Source: Enterococcus_D entomosocium
GTDB taxonomy: Bacteria; Bacillota; Bacilli; Lactobacillales; Enterococcaceae
Direction: 5' to 3' (one strand)
DNA: 64,000 bases
NCBI RefSeq assembly: GCF_030441895.1
Contig: NZ_JARJAS010000001.1
Both the position numbers and the translations under genes were made by a program. This document shows, one piece after another, positions 1-8,180 of the stretch (position 1 is the first letter of the stretch; each line of letters starts with the position of its first letter). The notes beneath the pieces were generated by a model. It was not told the DNA's origin. It was given only the letters and a program-made list of their open reading frames with translations, and did not search any database.

Positions 1-1
1 G

Positions 2-76
2 CACATCGAAGACTTGAATGAAGTGATCCAAAAGACCGCCACTTCTTGGTGGGACAAAGTCACGGTCGAAGAATAG
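2..76 (+). CDS. C-terminal end of an unidentified protein (cut by window edge)
   Basis: Only the last 24 codons are inside the window; the open frame begins before base 1 and stops with TAG at 74-76. The visible tail contains IEDLNEVIQKT and SWWDKVTVEE. It is too short to identify. A strong terminator follows, so it ends a transcription unit that lies just upstream of the glycan locus and may belong to it. No function is assigned. Confidence 0.5.
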   Translation, partial: HIEDLNEVIQKTATSWWDKVTVEE

Positions 77-101
77 TTGACAAGAGAAATAGCCAATAAT
101 C

Positions 102-167
102 AGACATCTTAAGGACTTTTGAGAAGAAGTGGTAGGCTTCTTACTTAAGGCTTTAGGGTGTCTTTTT
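102..167 (+). terminator. Rho-independent terminator
   Basis: AGACA at 102-106 pairs with TGTCT at 159-163. Inside it, CTTAAG pairs with CTTAAG and AGAAG with CTTCT. The outer stem runs into a T-tract. It closes the truncated gene at the left edge. Confidence 0.65.
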
Positions 168-482
168 CTAGTGAAAAAAGGTTGATAGTATAACGGATGC
201 TGACCTCATTTAGACAAAAAAAGGTTAGCAAAAAAATTATGAAAAAAAGTCATGACACTACGGATGATTTATCATAATTTTTTCATATAGACTAAGTTAA
301 CTTTGCTAGTTAAAAGAAAATGAAGGCAAGAAAATCAATCCCAAAAGATTTGTTAACAGGTTAAGTCAAAAATCCCTCAAAATCTTTTCTCATTTTTCAA
401 CAGTATTGCCAGTAGAAGATCGCTTGATAAAAAAGCCGTTGCTTGCTATTCTGTTCTGTAAATTGACAGAAGGAGATGGCGT
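168..482. other. Gene-free upstream region of the DUF2264 operon
   Basis: No open frame with a ribosome site is visible here. The stretch is AT-rich and carries two inverted repeats: TTAACT/AGTTAA at 297-313 and the operator-like TTAACAGGTTAA at 353-364. The promoter of the following operon must lie here, but I cannot pick a convincing -35/-10 pair. Confidence 0.6.
353..364. promoter_or_regulatory. Predicted operator of the local GntR/UTRA regulator
   Basis: TTAACAGGTTAA is an inverted repeat (TTAAC/GTTAA around two bases). Close relatives occur before the GH88 gene (3170-3189), before the GntR gene (6924-6935) and before the PTS genes (7008-7019, 7073-7084). Its place 120 bases ahead of the first enzyme operon fits local repression. 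The assignment to this regulator is inference. Confidence 0.5.
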
Positions 483-2249
483 ATGAAGCAAATGGCAATC
501 AAAGAGAATCCGTTTTTGACGCGTCTGGATTATCAGCGGGCATTGGAAGACATGATCGCTCCTTTGCAAGCAGCAATATTGGCAGATGACTATCCAGGAT
601 TGAATCTAGGTAGCAGTGGGGCCGTGTATGACCGAACACGGGCTGAGATGGAAGCGCTTGTGCGTCCTTTGTGGGGGTTGGCGCCTTATTGGAGGATTTG
701 CTCAGATGATCCGTTACGAGCAGCTTATGTGGAAAAAGTGATGGCGGGGACAGATCCTGAACACGCATTTTACTGGGGAAGGATCACGGATTATGATCAA
801 TACATCGTGGAAGCAGCCGCATTGTCATTGACTCTTTTATTGCAAAAGGATGCTTTTTGGACAGCGTTGCCGCAGAAGAACCAGCGAAAGCTAGTGGCTT
901 GGCTATCCCAAGCACTTGCGTGCAAGATTCCTAAGAACAACTGGACATTCTTCAAAGTGTTGATTCGCATTGCCCTGTTTCACTGTGGGGAACCGTTGGC
1001 AAAAGAAGCATTGTCCCAAGAGTTGGCATTGATCGATTCCATGTACATTGGCGATGGTTGGTACGTAGATGGGAAAACGACGCAGCGAGATTACTATATT
1101 CCTTTTGCGTTTCATTATTATGGCTTGATTTACGCTACATTTATGCAAGACGAAGACCCAGAATGGGCACAGCGTTTTAAAGAACGGGCCACCCGATTTG
1201 CCCAAGACTTCATCTATTATTTTGATGAAGACGGCGAAGCCTTGCCCTATGGCCGCAGCCTGACCTATCGGTTTGCGCAAGGGGCGTTTTTCTCGGCGCT
1301 GGTTTTCGCAGATGTCGAAGCGATCCCATGGGGACAGGTGCGAGGACTACTGGCGAAACACTTGCGCAATTGGATGGCGCAGGAGATTTTCACTTTCGAT
1401 GGTCGCTTGTCCATCGGATACCACTATGAAAATCAAGTGATGGCAGAAGGGTACAATGCACCAGGCTCGCCTTACTGGGGGCTTAAGACCTTTTTGCTTT
1501 TAGCGGTCGCAGAAACGCATCCTTTTTGGCGGGCTGAACCTGAGCCAATCAAGAGAGAGCTGCAAAAACGGATTGAAAAAGGCAATATGTTGCTGGTGCA
1601 CAATGAAAAAAACCATCATTTGTTGGGGTATCCTGCAGGTTTGATGCTTGAACAGCAAGCGCATGCTCAAGCAAAATACAGCAAATTCGTCTATTCGAGC
1701 AAATTTGGCTTCAGTGTGCCGAAAGCCGGCGTCACGTATGCCGAAGGCGCCTTCGATAGCACATTAGCTATTGCTCGAGATGGCAGCTATTTTCGCACGA
1801 AGGGCGCAGTCATGGATTATCGAGTGACGGAAAAAGGCGTCTTTTTCCAATGGGCGCCCTTTGAGGAGGTAGTGATTGAAACTGAGATTTATCCCTTTGG
1901 TCAGTGGCATGTGCGCGTGCACGAGTTGACGACGACGATTTCGTTGGACCTTCGTGAGGGCGGATTTAGTGTACCGCTGACTGGACGGTTGCCTCAGGCC
2001 CAAACAGGACCGATCTGGAGTCGAGTCAGTGAAGGGGGCTTTTGTTCTCAAATCATCAACATCGAAGGCTATCAACAAGCCAGTATTGTTCAGCCAGAAG
2101 CCAATACCTCCGTCTTTTTTCCAAGAACCAGTTTTCCATACTTAGCACAACATATTCCGCCCGGGAAGCACCGTTTGATTTGTTTAGTCGGTGGTATCGT
2201 AGAAAAAGAAAGGAGCGATCCAAATGATTACGCTAGCAATAAAAAATAA
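483..2249 (+). CDS. DUF2264 family protein, probable polysaccharide-degradation enzyme
   Basis: 588 residues without signal peptide or membrane segment, so cytosolic. The N-terminal half, with WRITDYDQYIVEAAAL and GWYVDGKTTQRDYYIPFAFHY, has the aromatic, helix-rich look of DUF2264 proteins, which resemble (alpha/alpha) toroid enzymes such as heparinase-like lyases; the C-terminal third looks beta-rich. DUF2264 genes often sit in loci for uronate-containing glycans, which matches the GH88 gene downstream. The reaction is not established from sequence. The start has a good site (AGAAGGAGA, about 7 bases before ATG). The 3' end overlaps the next gene by 26 bases, so the two are translationally coupled. 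Confidence 0.75.
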   Translation: MKQMAIKENPFLTRLDYQRALEDMIAPLQAAILADDYPGLNLGSSGAVYDRTRAEMEALVRPLWGLAPYWRICSDDPLRAAYVEKVMAGTDPEHAFYWGRITDYDQYIVEAAALSLTLLLQKDAFWTALPQKNQRKLVAWLSQALACKIPKNNWTFFKVLIRIALFHCGEPLAKEALSQELALIDSMYIGDGWYVDGKTTQRDYYIPFAFHYYGLIYATFMQDEDPEWAQRFKERATRFAQDFIYYFDEDGEALPYGRSLTYRFAQGAFFSALVFADVEAIPWGQVRGLLAKHLRNWMAQEIFTFDGRLSIGYHYENQVMAEGYNAPGSPYWGLKTFLLLAVAETHPFWRAEPEPIKRELQKRIEKGNMLLVHNEKNHHLLGYPAGLMLEQQAHAQAKYSKFVYSSKFGFSVPKAGVTYAEGAFDSTLAIARDGSYFRTKGAVMDYRVTEKGVFFQWAPFEEVVIETEIYPFGQWHVRVHELTTTISLDLREGGFSVPLTGRLPQAQTGPIWSRVSEGGFCSQIINIEGYQQASIVQPEANTSVFFPRTSFPYLAQHIPPGKHRLICLVGGIVEKERSDPNDYASNKK

Positions 2250-3051
2250 GCAGGACCAGGTGATCGTCGGTCGCATCGACCATGAAAAAGAACCCGCGCC
2301 ATTTCAAGTTTCTGATGATGATTTGGCCGTATTAGCCATTAAAAACTATCCCTATGAGGAAGGAGATAAGGTCGTTATTGAGGTGACGGGGGAAAATCCG
2401 TATTATGTCCTTCAGCTTGATGAAACCTTAGCACCATCATTGATCTATCTTTCCCAATCCACTTGGGAGTATCAGATTCCTTGGACGGAATCTCATCGAA
2501 AGTCCTCGGTGGAAACGGCCTTTGCCTCGCAGCGCCATCACCTGATGGTGCGTAAAGCCCATGCGTTTGAGATCACGAATTATCAAAATTTATCCTTCAA
2601 TGCCCATGATCAAAAGTCAGCGACAGGGGCGTATCCTCATGCTTCAGCGAATGTGGAAACGCGAGATGATTCCGTCTTTTTTGCTAAGAATGCGATTGAT
2701 GGAAAATATGGCAACCGATCCCACGGGTCGTATCCGTTTGCTTCTTGGGGCATCAATCAGCAAGCCGATGCTGCATTGACCATTGAGTTTGGTCGTCCCG
2801 TCTTGATTGATCGGGTTCGCTTCCTATTGCGGGCAGATTATCCCCATGATAGCTATTGGACCAAAGGGACCTTGGTCTTTGCTGATGGAGAAGAGCTGGT
2901 GGTGGAAACGACAAATACGGCGTCTTTTCAAGAAGTTCGTTTTCCGAAAAAAGAAACGACTAAGCTGACCTATAAAGAGCTGCAAAAAGCAGAGGATGAT
3001 TCCCCGTTTCCAGCTCTTACACAAATCGAAGTATTTGGTTGGAACTGTTAA
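2224..3051 (+). CDS. Discoidin-like (F5/8 type C-like) carbohydrate-binding protein, cytosolic
   Basis: 275 residues, no signal peptide. The C-terminal half (about 120-275) contains NAIDGKYGNRSHGSYPFASWG-like sequence, then LTIEFGRPVLIDRVRFLLRAD and a final TQIEVFGW strand. This is the usual order of a galactose-binding-like/discoidin sandwich. The N-terminal ~100 residues are beta-rich and unassigned. It overlaps the DUF2264 gene by 26 bases and ends at a strong terminator, so the pair forms one operon. It may be a binding partner or an uncharacterised enzyme subunit. Function is inferred from fold resemblance only. Confidence 0.55.
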   Translation: MITLAIKNKQDQVIVGRIDHEKEPAPFQVSDDDLAVLAIKNYPYEEGDKVVIEVTGENPYYVLQLDETLAPSLIYLSQSTWEYQIPWTESHRKSSVETAFASQRHHLMVRKAHAFEITNYQNLSFNAHDQKSATGAYPHASANVETRDDSVFFAKNAIDGKYGNRSHGSYPFASWGINQQADAALTIEFGRPVLIDRVRFLLRADYPHDSYWTKGTLVFADGEELVVETTNTASFQEVRFPKKETTKLTYKELQKAEDDSPFPALTQIEVFGWNC

Positions 3052-3063
3052 AAAAAAGAGGAC

Positions 3064-3113
3064 AAGAGCATGACAGGTCTGCATTTGTGTGCAGTTGTCA
3101 TGCTCTTTTTTTT
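3064..3113 (+). terminator. Rho-independent terminator
   Basis: AAGAGCATGACA at 3064-3075 pairs perfectly with TGTCATGCTCTT starting at 3096. An inner CTGCA/TGCAG helix and a long T-run follow. It ends the DUF2264 operon. Confidence 0.9.
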
Positions 3114-3155
3114 AGGAATCAAGGAAGGAAGGTCGCTTTTTTTGTGCGTTTACGT

Positions 3156-3189
3156 TATAATGATTTCAGTTAATATGTTAACAAGTTAA
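3156..3189 (+). promoter_or_regulatory. -10 box and double GntR operator before the GH88 gene
   Basis: TATAAT lies at 3156-3161; the -35 is poor. Directly downstream, two operator-like palindromes overlap head to tail: TTAATATGTTAA at 3170-3181 and TTAACAAGTTAA at 3178-3189. They would cover the transcription start, as expected for a repressor. Operator identity is inferred from recurrence across the locus. Confidence 0.55.
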
Positions 3190-3202
3190 GGAGAGGGTAA
3201 AT

Positions 3203-4366
3203 ATGCGTCTGCAAGAGAACAAACAACGCTTGATCCTGTTAGGAGAAAAAGTGACCGATGTGTGGGTAGCGGATAAAATCACCGCGTGCATCCAACAGAT
3301 CGAAAAAAATAGTCAGCGCTTTGGCACACAATTTCCTTCAGCCTGTGCCACCAATGGCAAATATCGGCTGAAAGGCAACGATGATTGGACCAATGGCTTT
3401 TGGACCGGGATGTTGTGGCTCGCCTATGAGTGGACCAAGGAAAAGAACTTTCTTGATCGAGCTATGGCAAATATCGACAGTTTTCAAACGCGTTTAGACG
3501 ACCATTTTGTATTAGATCATCATGATATTGGTTTTTTATATAGCTTATCTGCCGGTGCGGGCTACAAGATCACCGGCGATGAACACTGCAAGCAAGAAGT
3601 CATTCAAGCAGCAGATGTTTTGTTGGCACGGTTTCAAGAAAAGGGGGAATTTATTCAAGCTTGGGGCGCTTATGGCGACCCACAAGAATACCGCTTGATT
3701 ATTGATTCGCTACTGAACTTGCCGCTTTTATTTGCAGCAACTCAATTGTCGGGAGCGCCTCGCTACGCAGAGGCTGCGAGTAAGCATTATCAGACAGTCC
3801 GAAAGACCGTCATCAAGAATGACGCCACCACCTTTCATACGTATTATTTCGATCCTGAGACGGGGCAGCCAAGTCACGGTGCGACGCATCAAGGAAACAG
3901 CGACCAATCGATTTGGGCACGAGGGCAGAGCTGGGCGATTTTAGGGCTTCCTTTGAATGAAAGCTACCTGCATAGTCAGCCTTTTCCAGAAAATTATCCG
4001 CAGATCGTGGAGGTGTTTTTGGCTCATTTGCCAGCAGATTTGGTGCCGTATTGGGACTTTGATTTTAACGACCAACATCCTGTTGAAAAAGACAGCTCTG
4101 CTTTAGCGATTGCGGCTTGTGGCTTGTTGGAAGCAGAGAAAATGGGGGCATATCCCGATGCCCAAAAAATCGCTAAAGGAATGCTTTACCAATTAGGCGA
4201 GCAGTATGCAGCGAGCCAAGTGCCAGAAAATGAAGGATTATTGCTGCATGGTGTGTATGCTCATGCGGAAGGCAAAGGCATCGATGAGCCCAATCTTTGG
4301 GGTGATTATTTCTATTTAGAAGGATTGATCCGATTGGCATTGCCTGATTGGCAAAGATACTGGTAA
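3203..4366 (+). CDS. ugl: Unsaturated glucuronyl hydrolase, GH88
   Basis: 387 residues, cytosolic. GH88 enzymes hydrate the double bond of the delta-4,5-unsaturated uronate at the non-reducing end of lyase products (hyaluronan, chondroitin, heparin), releasing the amino sugar. Family motifs are clear: FWTGMLWLAYEW (66-77), HHDIGFLYSLSAG with D108, IIDSLLNLPLL with D168, and WARGQSWAILG near 238. D108 and D168 match the two catalytic aspartates of the family, and the length is typical. It has a ribosome site (AAGGAGAGG) and its own operator-bearing promoter. It is followed 13 bases later by the GH35 gene, forming an operon. Presence of this enzyme implies that unsaturated oligosaccharides reach the cytosol. 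Confidence 0.9.
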   Translation: MRLQENKQRLILLGEKVTDVWVADKITACIQQIEKNSQRFGTQFPSACATNGKYRLKGNDDWTNGFWTGMLWLAYEWTKEKNFLDRAMANIDSFQTRLDDHFVLDHHDIGFLYSLSAGAGYKITGDEHCKQEVIQAADVLLARFQEKGEFIQAWGAYGDPQEYRLIIDSLLNLPLLFAATQLSGAPRYAEAASKHYQTVRKTVIKNDATTFHTYYFDPETGQPSHGATHQGNSDQSIWARGQSWAILGLPLNESYLHSQPFPENYPQIVEVFLAHLPADLVPYWDFDFNDQHPVEKDSSALAIAACGLLEAEKMGAYPDAQKIAKGMLYQLGEQYAASQVPENEGLLLHGVYAHAEGKGIDEPNLWGDYFYLEGLIRLALPDWQRYW

Positions 4367-4379
4367 AGGGGAAGACGAC

Positions 4380-6155
4380 ATGCGAACGTTTGAGATAAAA
4401 GAAGATTTTTTGTTAGATGGAAAACCAATCAAATTGATCAGCGGAGCGATCCATTATTTCCGCATGACACCGGCGCAATGGACAGATAGCCTCTACAATC
4501 TAAAAGCACTGGGAGCCAACACAGTTGAGACCTACATTCCTTGGAATCTCCACGAACCTCGTGAAGGAGTCTACGACTTTGAAGGAATGAAAGACATCTG
4601 TGCTTTTGTAAAGCAAGCCCAAACGCTTGGCTTGATGGTCATTTTACGACCTTCCGTCTACATCTGTGCTGAATGGGAATTTGGCGGGTTGCCAGCTTGG
4701 CTGTTAAATGAACCGATGCGGTTGCGCTCAACCGACCCACGCTTCATGGCAAAGGTGCGCAACTATTTCCAGGTCTTGTTGCCAAAGCTTGTGCCGTTGC
4801 AGATCACCCATGGGGGACCAGTGATCATGATGCAGGTGGAAAATGAGTACGGCTCTTATGGAATGGAAAAAGCGTATTTGCGCCAGACCAAGGAGTTGAT
4901 GGAAGAATACGGCATCGATGTACCCTTGTTTACCTCAGATGGGGCATGGGAAGAAGTCTTGGACGCTGGAACATTGATTGAAGACGACGTCTTTGTCACA
5001 GGCAATTTCGGCAGTCGTTCCAAGGAAAATGCGGCTGTGATGAAAGATTTCATGGCAAAACATGGCAAAAATTGGCCCATCATGTGCATGGAATACTGGG
5101 ATGGCTGGTTCAACCGCTGGGGCGAGCCAATCATCAAGCGAGACGGTCAAGACTTAGCCAATGAAGTCAAAGAGATGTTAGCAGTCGGCTCCTTGAATCT
5201 TTACATGTTCCATGGAGGTACGAACTTTGGCTTTTACAATGGCTGTTCCGCTCGGGGAGCGCTGGATCTACCACAAGTGTCCAGCTATGATTACGATGCT
5301 TTACTGACAGAAGCAGGAGAACCTACCGACAAATACTATCATGTACAAAAAGCCATAAAAGAAGCCTGTCCCGAAGTGTGGCAAGCCAAACCACGGACCA
5401 AGCAATTAGCGGCATTAGGAACCTTTCCCATCGAAAACAGTGTCTCATTATTGGCTATCAAAGATCAGCTGATGGCACCGCAAGAAAACATGTATCCACT
5501 AACAATGGAAACTGTCAGCACAGGCTACGGCTATTTGCTCTATTCGGTTCAGTTAAAAAACTATCATCGAGAAAACAAATTAAAAGTGGTAGAAGCTAGC
5601 GATCGGTTGCATATTTTTACCGACGGCCAATTACAGGCGATCCAATACCAAGAAACGCTAGGTGAGGAGCTGTTGATCCAAGGGACACCAGATAAAGAAA
5701 CCATCGAGCTAGATGTCTTAGTAGAAAACTTAGGGCGCGTGAACTACGGGTTTAAATTGAATGGGCCTACACAAGCCAAAGGCATCCGTGGGGGCATCAT
5801 GCAAGATATTCATTTCCATCAAGACTATCGTCATTACCCATTGACGCTTTCCGCAGAGCAGCTACAAGCCATCGATTATCAAGCAGGAAAAAATCCGACA
5901 CACCCCTCCTTTTATCAAACGACCTTCACGCTGACAGAGGTAGGAGATACGTTTATCGATTGTCGTGGGTATGGGAAAGGCGTCGTTATCGTCAATGGCA
6001 TCAATCTTGGTCGCTATTGGCAACGTGGCCCCGTGCATTCCTTATACTGTCCGAAAGAATTTTTGAAAAAAGGCAGCAACGAAGTCGTGGTATTTGAAAC
6101 CGATGGCGTTGAGATCAAGGAACTCGTTTTCTGTGATCAACCTGTCGTAGAATAA
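4380..6155 (+). CDS. Beta-galactosidase, GH35 (BgaC-like)
   Basis: 591 residues, no signal peptide or anchor. The N-terminal GH35 barrel has IHYFRM, YIPWNLHEP and ICAEWEFGGLPAWLL. QVENEYGSY supplies the acid/base E156, and MEYWDGWFNRWGE supplies the nucleophile E238. The C-terminal part is beta-rich with a jelly-roll ending in NGINLGRYWQRGP. Length and lack of export signal match the pneumococcal beta-1,3-galactosidase BgaC, which is also encoded next to a mannose-family PTS. It probably removes terminal galactose from the imported oligosaccharide; linkage specificity is inference. It lies 13 bases after the GH88 gene, and its transcript ends in the terminator shared with the convergent GntR gene. 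Confidence 0.88.
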   Translation: MRTFEIKEDFLLDGKPIKLISGAIHYFRMTPAQWTDSLYNLKALGANTVETYIPWNLHEPREGVYDFEGMKDICAFVKQAQTLGLMVILRPSVYICAEWEFGGLPAWLLNEPMRLRSTDPRFMAKVRNYFQVLLPKLVPLQITHGGPVIMMQVENEYGSYGMEKAYLRQTKELMEEYGIDVPLFTSDGAWEEVLDAGTLIEDDVFVTGNFGSRSKENAAVMKDFMAKHGKNWPIMCMEYWDGWFNRWGEPIIKRDGQDLANEVKEMLAVGSLNLYMFHGGTNFGFYNGCSARGALDLPQVSSYDYDALLTEAGEPTDKYYHVQKAIKEACPEVWQAKPRTKQLAALGTFPIENSVSLLAIKDQLMAPQENMYPLTMETVSTGYGYLLYSVQLKNYHRENKLKVVEASDRLHIFTDGQLQAIQYQETLGEELLIQGTPDKETIELDVLVENLGRVNYGFKLNGPTQAKGIRGGIMQDIHFHQDYRHYPLTLSAEQLQAIDYQAGKNPTHPSFYQTTFTLTEVGDTFIDCRGYGKGVVIVNGINLGRYWQRGPVHSLYCPKEFLKKGSNEVVVFETDGVEIKELVFCDQPVVE

Positions 6156-6207
6156 AAAAATAGAAGTAGAGACCCAAATTTACGCGGGCTCTACTTCTAT
6201 TTTTGTT
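6154..6207. terminator. Bidirectional terminator overlapping the GntR coding end
   Basis: A long, nearly perfect stem (AATAGAAGTAGAG against CTCTACTTCTATT) is flanked by A- and T-runs, so it works on both strands. Its right arm lies inside the last codons of the GntR gene, which stops at 6180. Confidence 0.85.
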
Positions 6208-6887
6208 TTGAAATATTTCCAGTGCTTGTAGCTGACGATGTATTCAGCGACACTTCCATCTGCCAAATAGGAGTGCTTGACTTGTTTGACCGCAGGCTCT
6301 CGGAAGCTCAGTTGCAATAAGTTCAACAATTCAGCGTCATCAGGAAAGACGATTTCGTTGGTTTCAACAGAAGCCAATGAGAAAAGGTCGATCGCAAAGT
6401 CTTTTCGGACCCGCTCATAAACACTAGCATATTGGTTGAGGTTTTTGGCGATCGGTTCTTTCATCAGCTTCTTCGGCAAATGAGTGATGTGAACCAAGAA
6501 AGGAACGTCGCCAAAATAGCGGACTCGTTTGATTCGGTAGTAGGAAGCACTGGCAGCCAATCCTAATTCTTTCAAAATCTCTGGGTCATTTCCTTCTTCC
6601 ACCGCAAGGACCTTGACCTTTTCTTGGTCCAGTGAATGCAGCTCAATGTCTGAAAACTTCACACTCTGAGATACTTTTGCTTTTGAGACAAAGGTCCCTT
6701 TGCCTTGGATGCGATACAGATAGCCAGCACTCGTCAATTCATTCAACGCTTTGACTGCCGTGATCGAACTAACAGAATACATCCGCTTGATATCCGCCTC
6801 TGAATAAAACTTATCGCCGGGAATGAATTTATGGTCTTTGATTTCTTGTAAAAGATCTTGCTTGATCTGCTCATACTTTGGCAGCAC
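6180..6887 (-). CDS. GntR family regulator, HutC/UTRA subfamily
   Basis: 235 residues from a GTG start at 6887. I prefer this over an upstream ATG (6908) because GGAGGG lies 8 bases before the GTG, and LPKYEQIKQDLLQEI is the usual beginning of the family. The N-terminal winged helix (about 1-70) ends with GYLYRIQGKGTFVS. The C-terminal UTRA domain (about 90-230) holds YYRIKRVRYFGDVPFLVHIT and EYIVSYKHWKYF. UTRA domains bind sugar phosphates or related effectors. The gene is divergent from the PTS and convergent with the GH35 gene. Palindromes at 353, 3170, 6924, 7008 and 7073 are its probable operators, including one in its own promoter (autoregulation). The effector is likely a PTS-phosphorylated sugar (inference). 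Confidence 0.85.
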   Translation of the reverse strand: MLPKYEQIKQDLLQEIKDHKFIPGDKFYSEADIKRMYSVSSITAVKALNELTSAGYLYRIQGKGTFVSKAKVSQSVKFSDIELHSLDQEKVKVLAVEEGNDPEILKELGLAASASYYRIKRVRYFGDVPFLVHITHLPKKLMKEPIAKNLNQYASVYERVRKDFAIDLFSLASVETNEIVFPDDAELLNLLQLSFREPAVKQVKHSYLADGSVAEYIVSYKHWKYFKTKIEVEPA

Positions 6888-6923
6888 AGTGGTTTCCCTC
6901 CATTCCATATGAATACATCAAGC

Positions 6924-6935
6924 ATAACATGTTAA
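6924..6935. promoter_or_regulatory. Predicted GntR operator (own promoter)
   Basis: ATAACATGTTAA contains the perfect palindrome TAACATGTTA and sits 36 bases before the GTG start of the divergent regulator gene. The same 12-mer occurs at 7073-7084. Confidence 0.6.
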
Positions 6936-7007
6936 ATCCTTTCCTGCCACTTAATTAGTGTAGAAAATTCGTTGTTTTCCAGTCTATACAGGCCTGAAAA
7001 ATAAAAT

Positions 7008-7084
7008 TCAATATGTTAAGATATTAGGTTTACGAATGGCTTGCCATGTGGTATAGTATGCTTACAAGGAACATAACATGTTAA
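7008..7084 (+). promoter_or_regulatory. PTS operon promoter with two GntR operators
   Basis: A possible promoter is TTTACG (7029-7034), 17 bases, TATAGT (7052-7057). TCAATATGTTAA at 7008-7019 lies upstream of it and ATAACATGTTAA at 7073-7084 lies downstream, over the early transcribed region. Two sites bracketing the promoter suggest looping or road-block repression. Confidence 0.55.
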
Positions 7085-7116
7085 GTGGGGCGACCTGCGG
7101 AGTAGGAGGGAAATTA

Positions 7117-8040
7117 GTGGAAAACATTGTATTGATCAGTCATGGCGGCATGGCAGAAGGGGTCAAAAGCAGTCTGGAGATGATCGTAGGCCAGCAAGCA
7201 AACGTTCACACCGTTTCATTACGACCAGATAGTGACAATCTGCAATTTGAGAAAGAATTGAACGAGAAAATGAAAGCCCTTAACGGTTCAACATTGATTA
7301 TTGCGGATTTATTAGGAGGAACCCCGTGCAACGTTGCAGTCAAGAATTATTTAGAGGATGACGAAGTGGCGATCTTAGCTGGAATGACATTGTCCGTAGT
7401 GATCGAGGCAGTCGTCAATCAACGAGCGACGATCAAAGAACTGCTTTGCTTAGCCAAAGAAAACATCGTTGATGTCAAAGCAGGGATGAACCAAGCAGAA
7501 CAAGAGATTTTAGAAGAAAAGCAAGAGGAATTAGGGGATTACAGTGCGTATGCTGGGCAAGAAAATATCGTCAATAGTCGAATCGATGAGCGCTTGATCC
7601 ATGGACAAGTCGCCGGTATCTGGTCCACCAGTTTAAACACGCAACGGATCATCGTAGCCAATGATGAAGCCGCCGTAGACCCATTACAAAAATCTTCTTT
7701 ACGAATGGCAGCGCCAACTTCGATGCGACTTTCGGTCCTTCCGGTGGCAACGGCAGCCAAAAATATTCGCGCCGGTCGTTATGGAAAACAACGGTTGTTT
7801 TTGCTTTTCAAAAATCCCCAAGATGTTTTGCGTTATATTGAAGCAGATGGACCGATCAAAGCGATCAACGTCGGCAACATGAGCTACAAAGAAGGCGCAC
7901 GGGAAGTGACCAAAAGCATTCAAGTACTGCCAGAAGAAGAGCCGATCTTTGAAGCGATCGCCGCAAAAGGCATCACCGTCACGGCACAGCTTGTACCCAA
8001 TGAACCATCGATCGACTTTATGAAGAAATTACGAGGATAA
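7117..8040 (+). CDS. PTS mannose/fructose/sorbose family fused EIIAB
   Basis: 307 residues from GTG at 7117, with AGGAGGG at 7104-7110. An earlier in-frame ATG at 7078 lies inside the operator and lacks a ribosome site. EIIA (about 1-140) carries the phospho-His H9 in ISHGGMAEGV and the LLGGTPCNVA motif. A linker rich in E/Q (about 125-148) leads to EIIB (about 150-307), with phospho-His H162 in RIDERLIHGQVAG. It passes phosphate from HPr to the incoming sugar at the membrane together with EIIC and EIID. In many relatives IIA and IIB are separate genes. Substrate is inferred to be a uronate- or galactose-containing oligosaccharide because of the neighbouring hydrolases. Confidence 0.9.
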   Translation: MENIVLISHGGMAEGVKSSLEMIVGQQANVHTVSLRPDSDNLQFEKELNEKMKALNGSTLIIADLLGGTPCNVAVKNYLEDDEVAILAGMTLSVVIEAVVNQRATIKELLCLAKENIVDVKAGMNQAEQEILEEKQEELGDYSAYAGQENIVNSRIDERLIHGQVAGIWSTSLNTQRIIVANDEAAVDPLQKSSLRMAAPTSMRLSVLPVATAAKNIRAGRYGKQRLFLLFKNPQDVLRYIEADGPIKAINVGNMSYKEGAREVTKSIQVLPEEEPIFEAIAAKGITVTAQLVPNEPSIDFMKKLRG

Positions 8041-8180
8041 ACCAGGCAGGGATTGAATCGAGGAGAATATGTAGCGGAAGATTTGTCAAAAAACGAGTGT
8101 TTTTCACGATTTATCTGAGGCGACATAACGATCGATAACTAGCCAGTTAAGACTCGTTCATACAATTAGGAGGAAAATTC

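Noticed and set aside
6888..6908. ATG at 6908 as start of the GntR regulator
   Set aside because: The ribosome site GGAGGG falls inside that extension, and the family N-terminus begins at the GTG 6887.
7078..7116. Upstream ATG as start of EIIAB
   Set aside because: It lies in the middle of the palindromic operator and has no ribosome site, whereas GTG 7117 follows AGGAGGG and starts exactly at the EIIA domain.
8087..8103. AAAAAC/GTTTTT hairpin between EIIAB and EIIC as a terminator
   Set aside because: It is short and is not followed by a T-run; the genes are expected to be co-transcribed.
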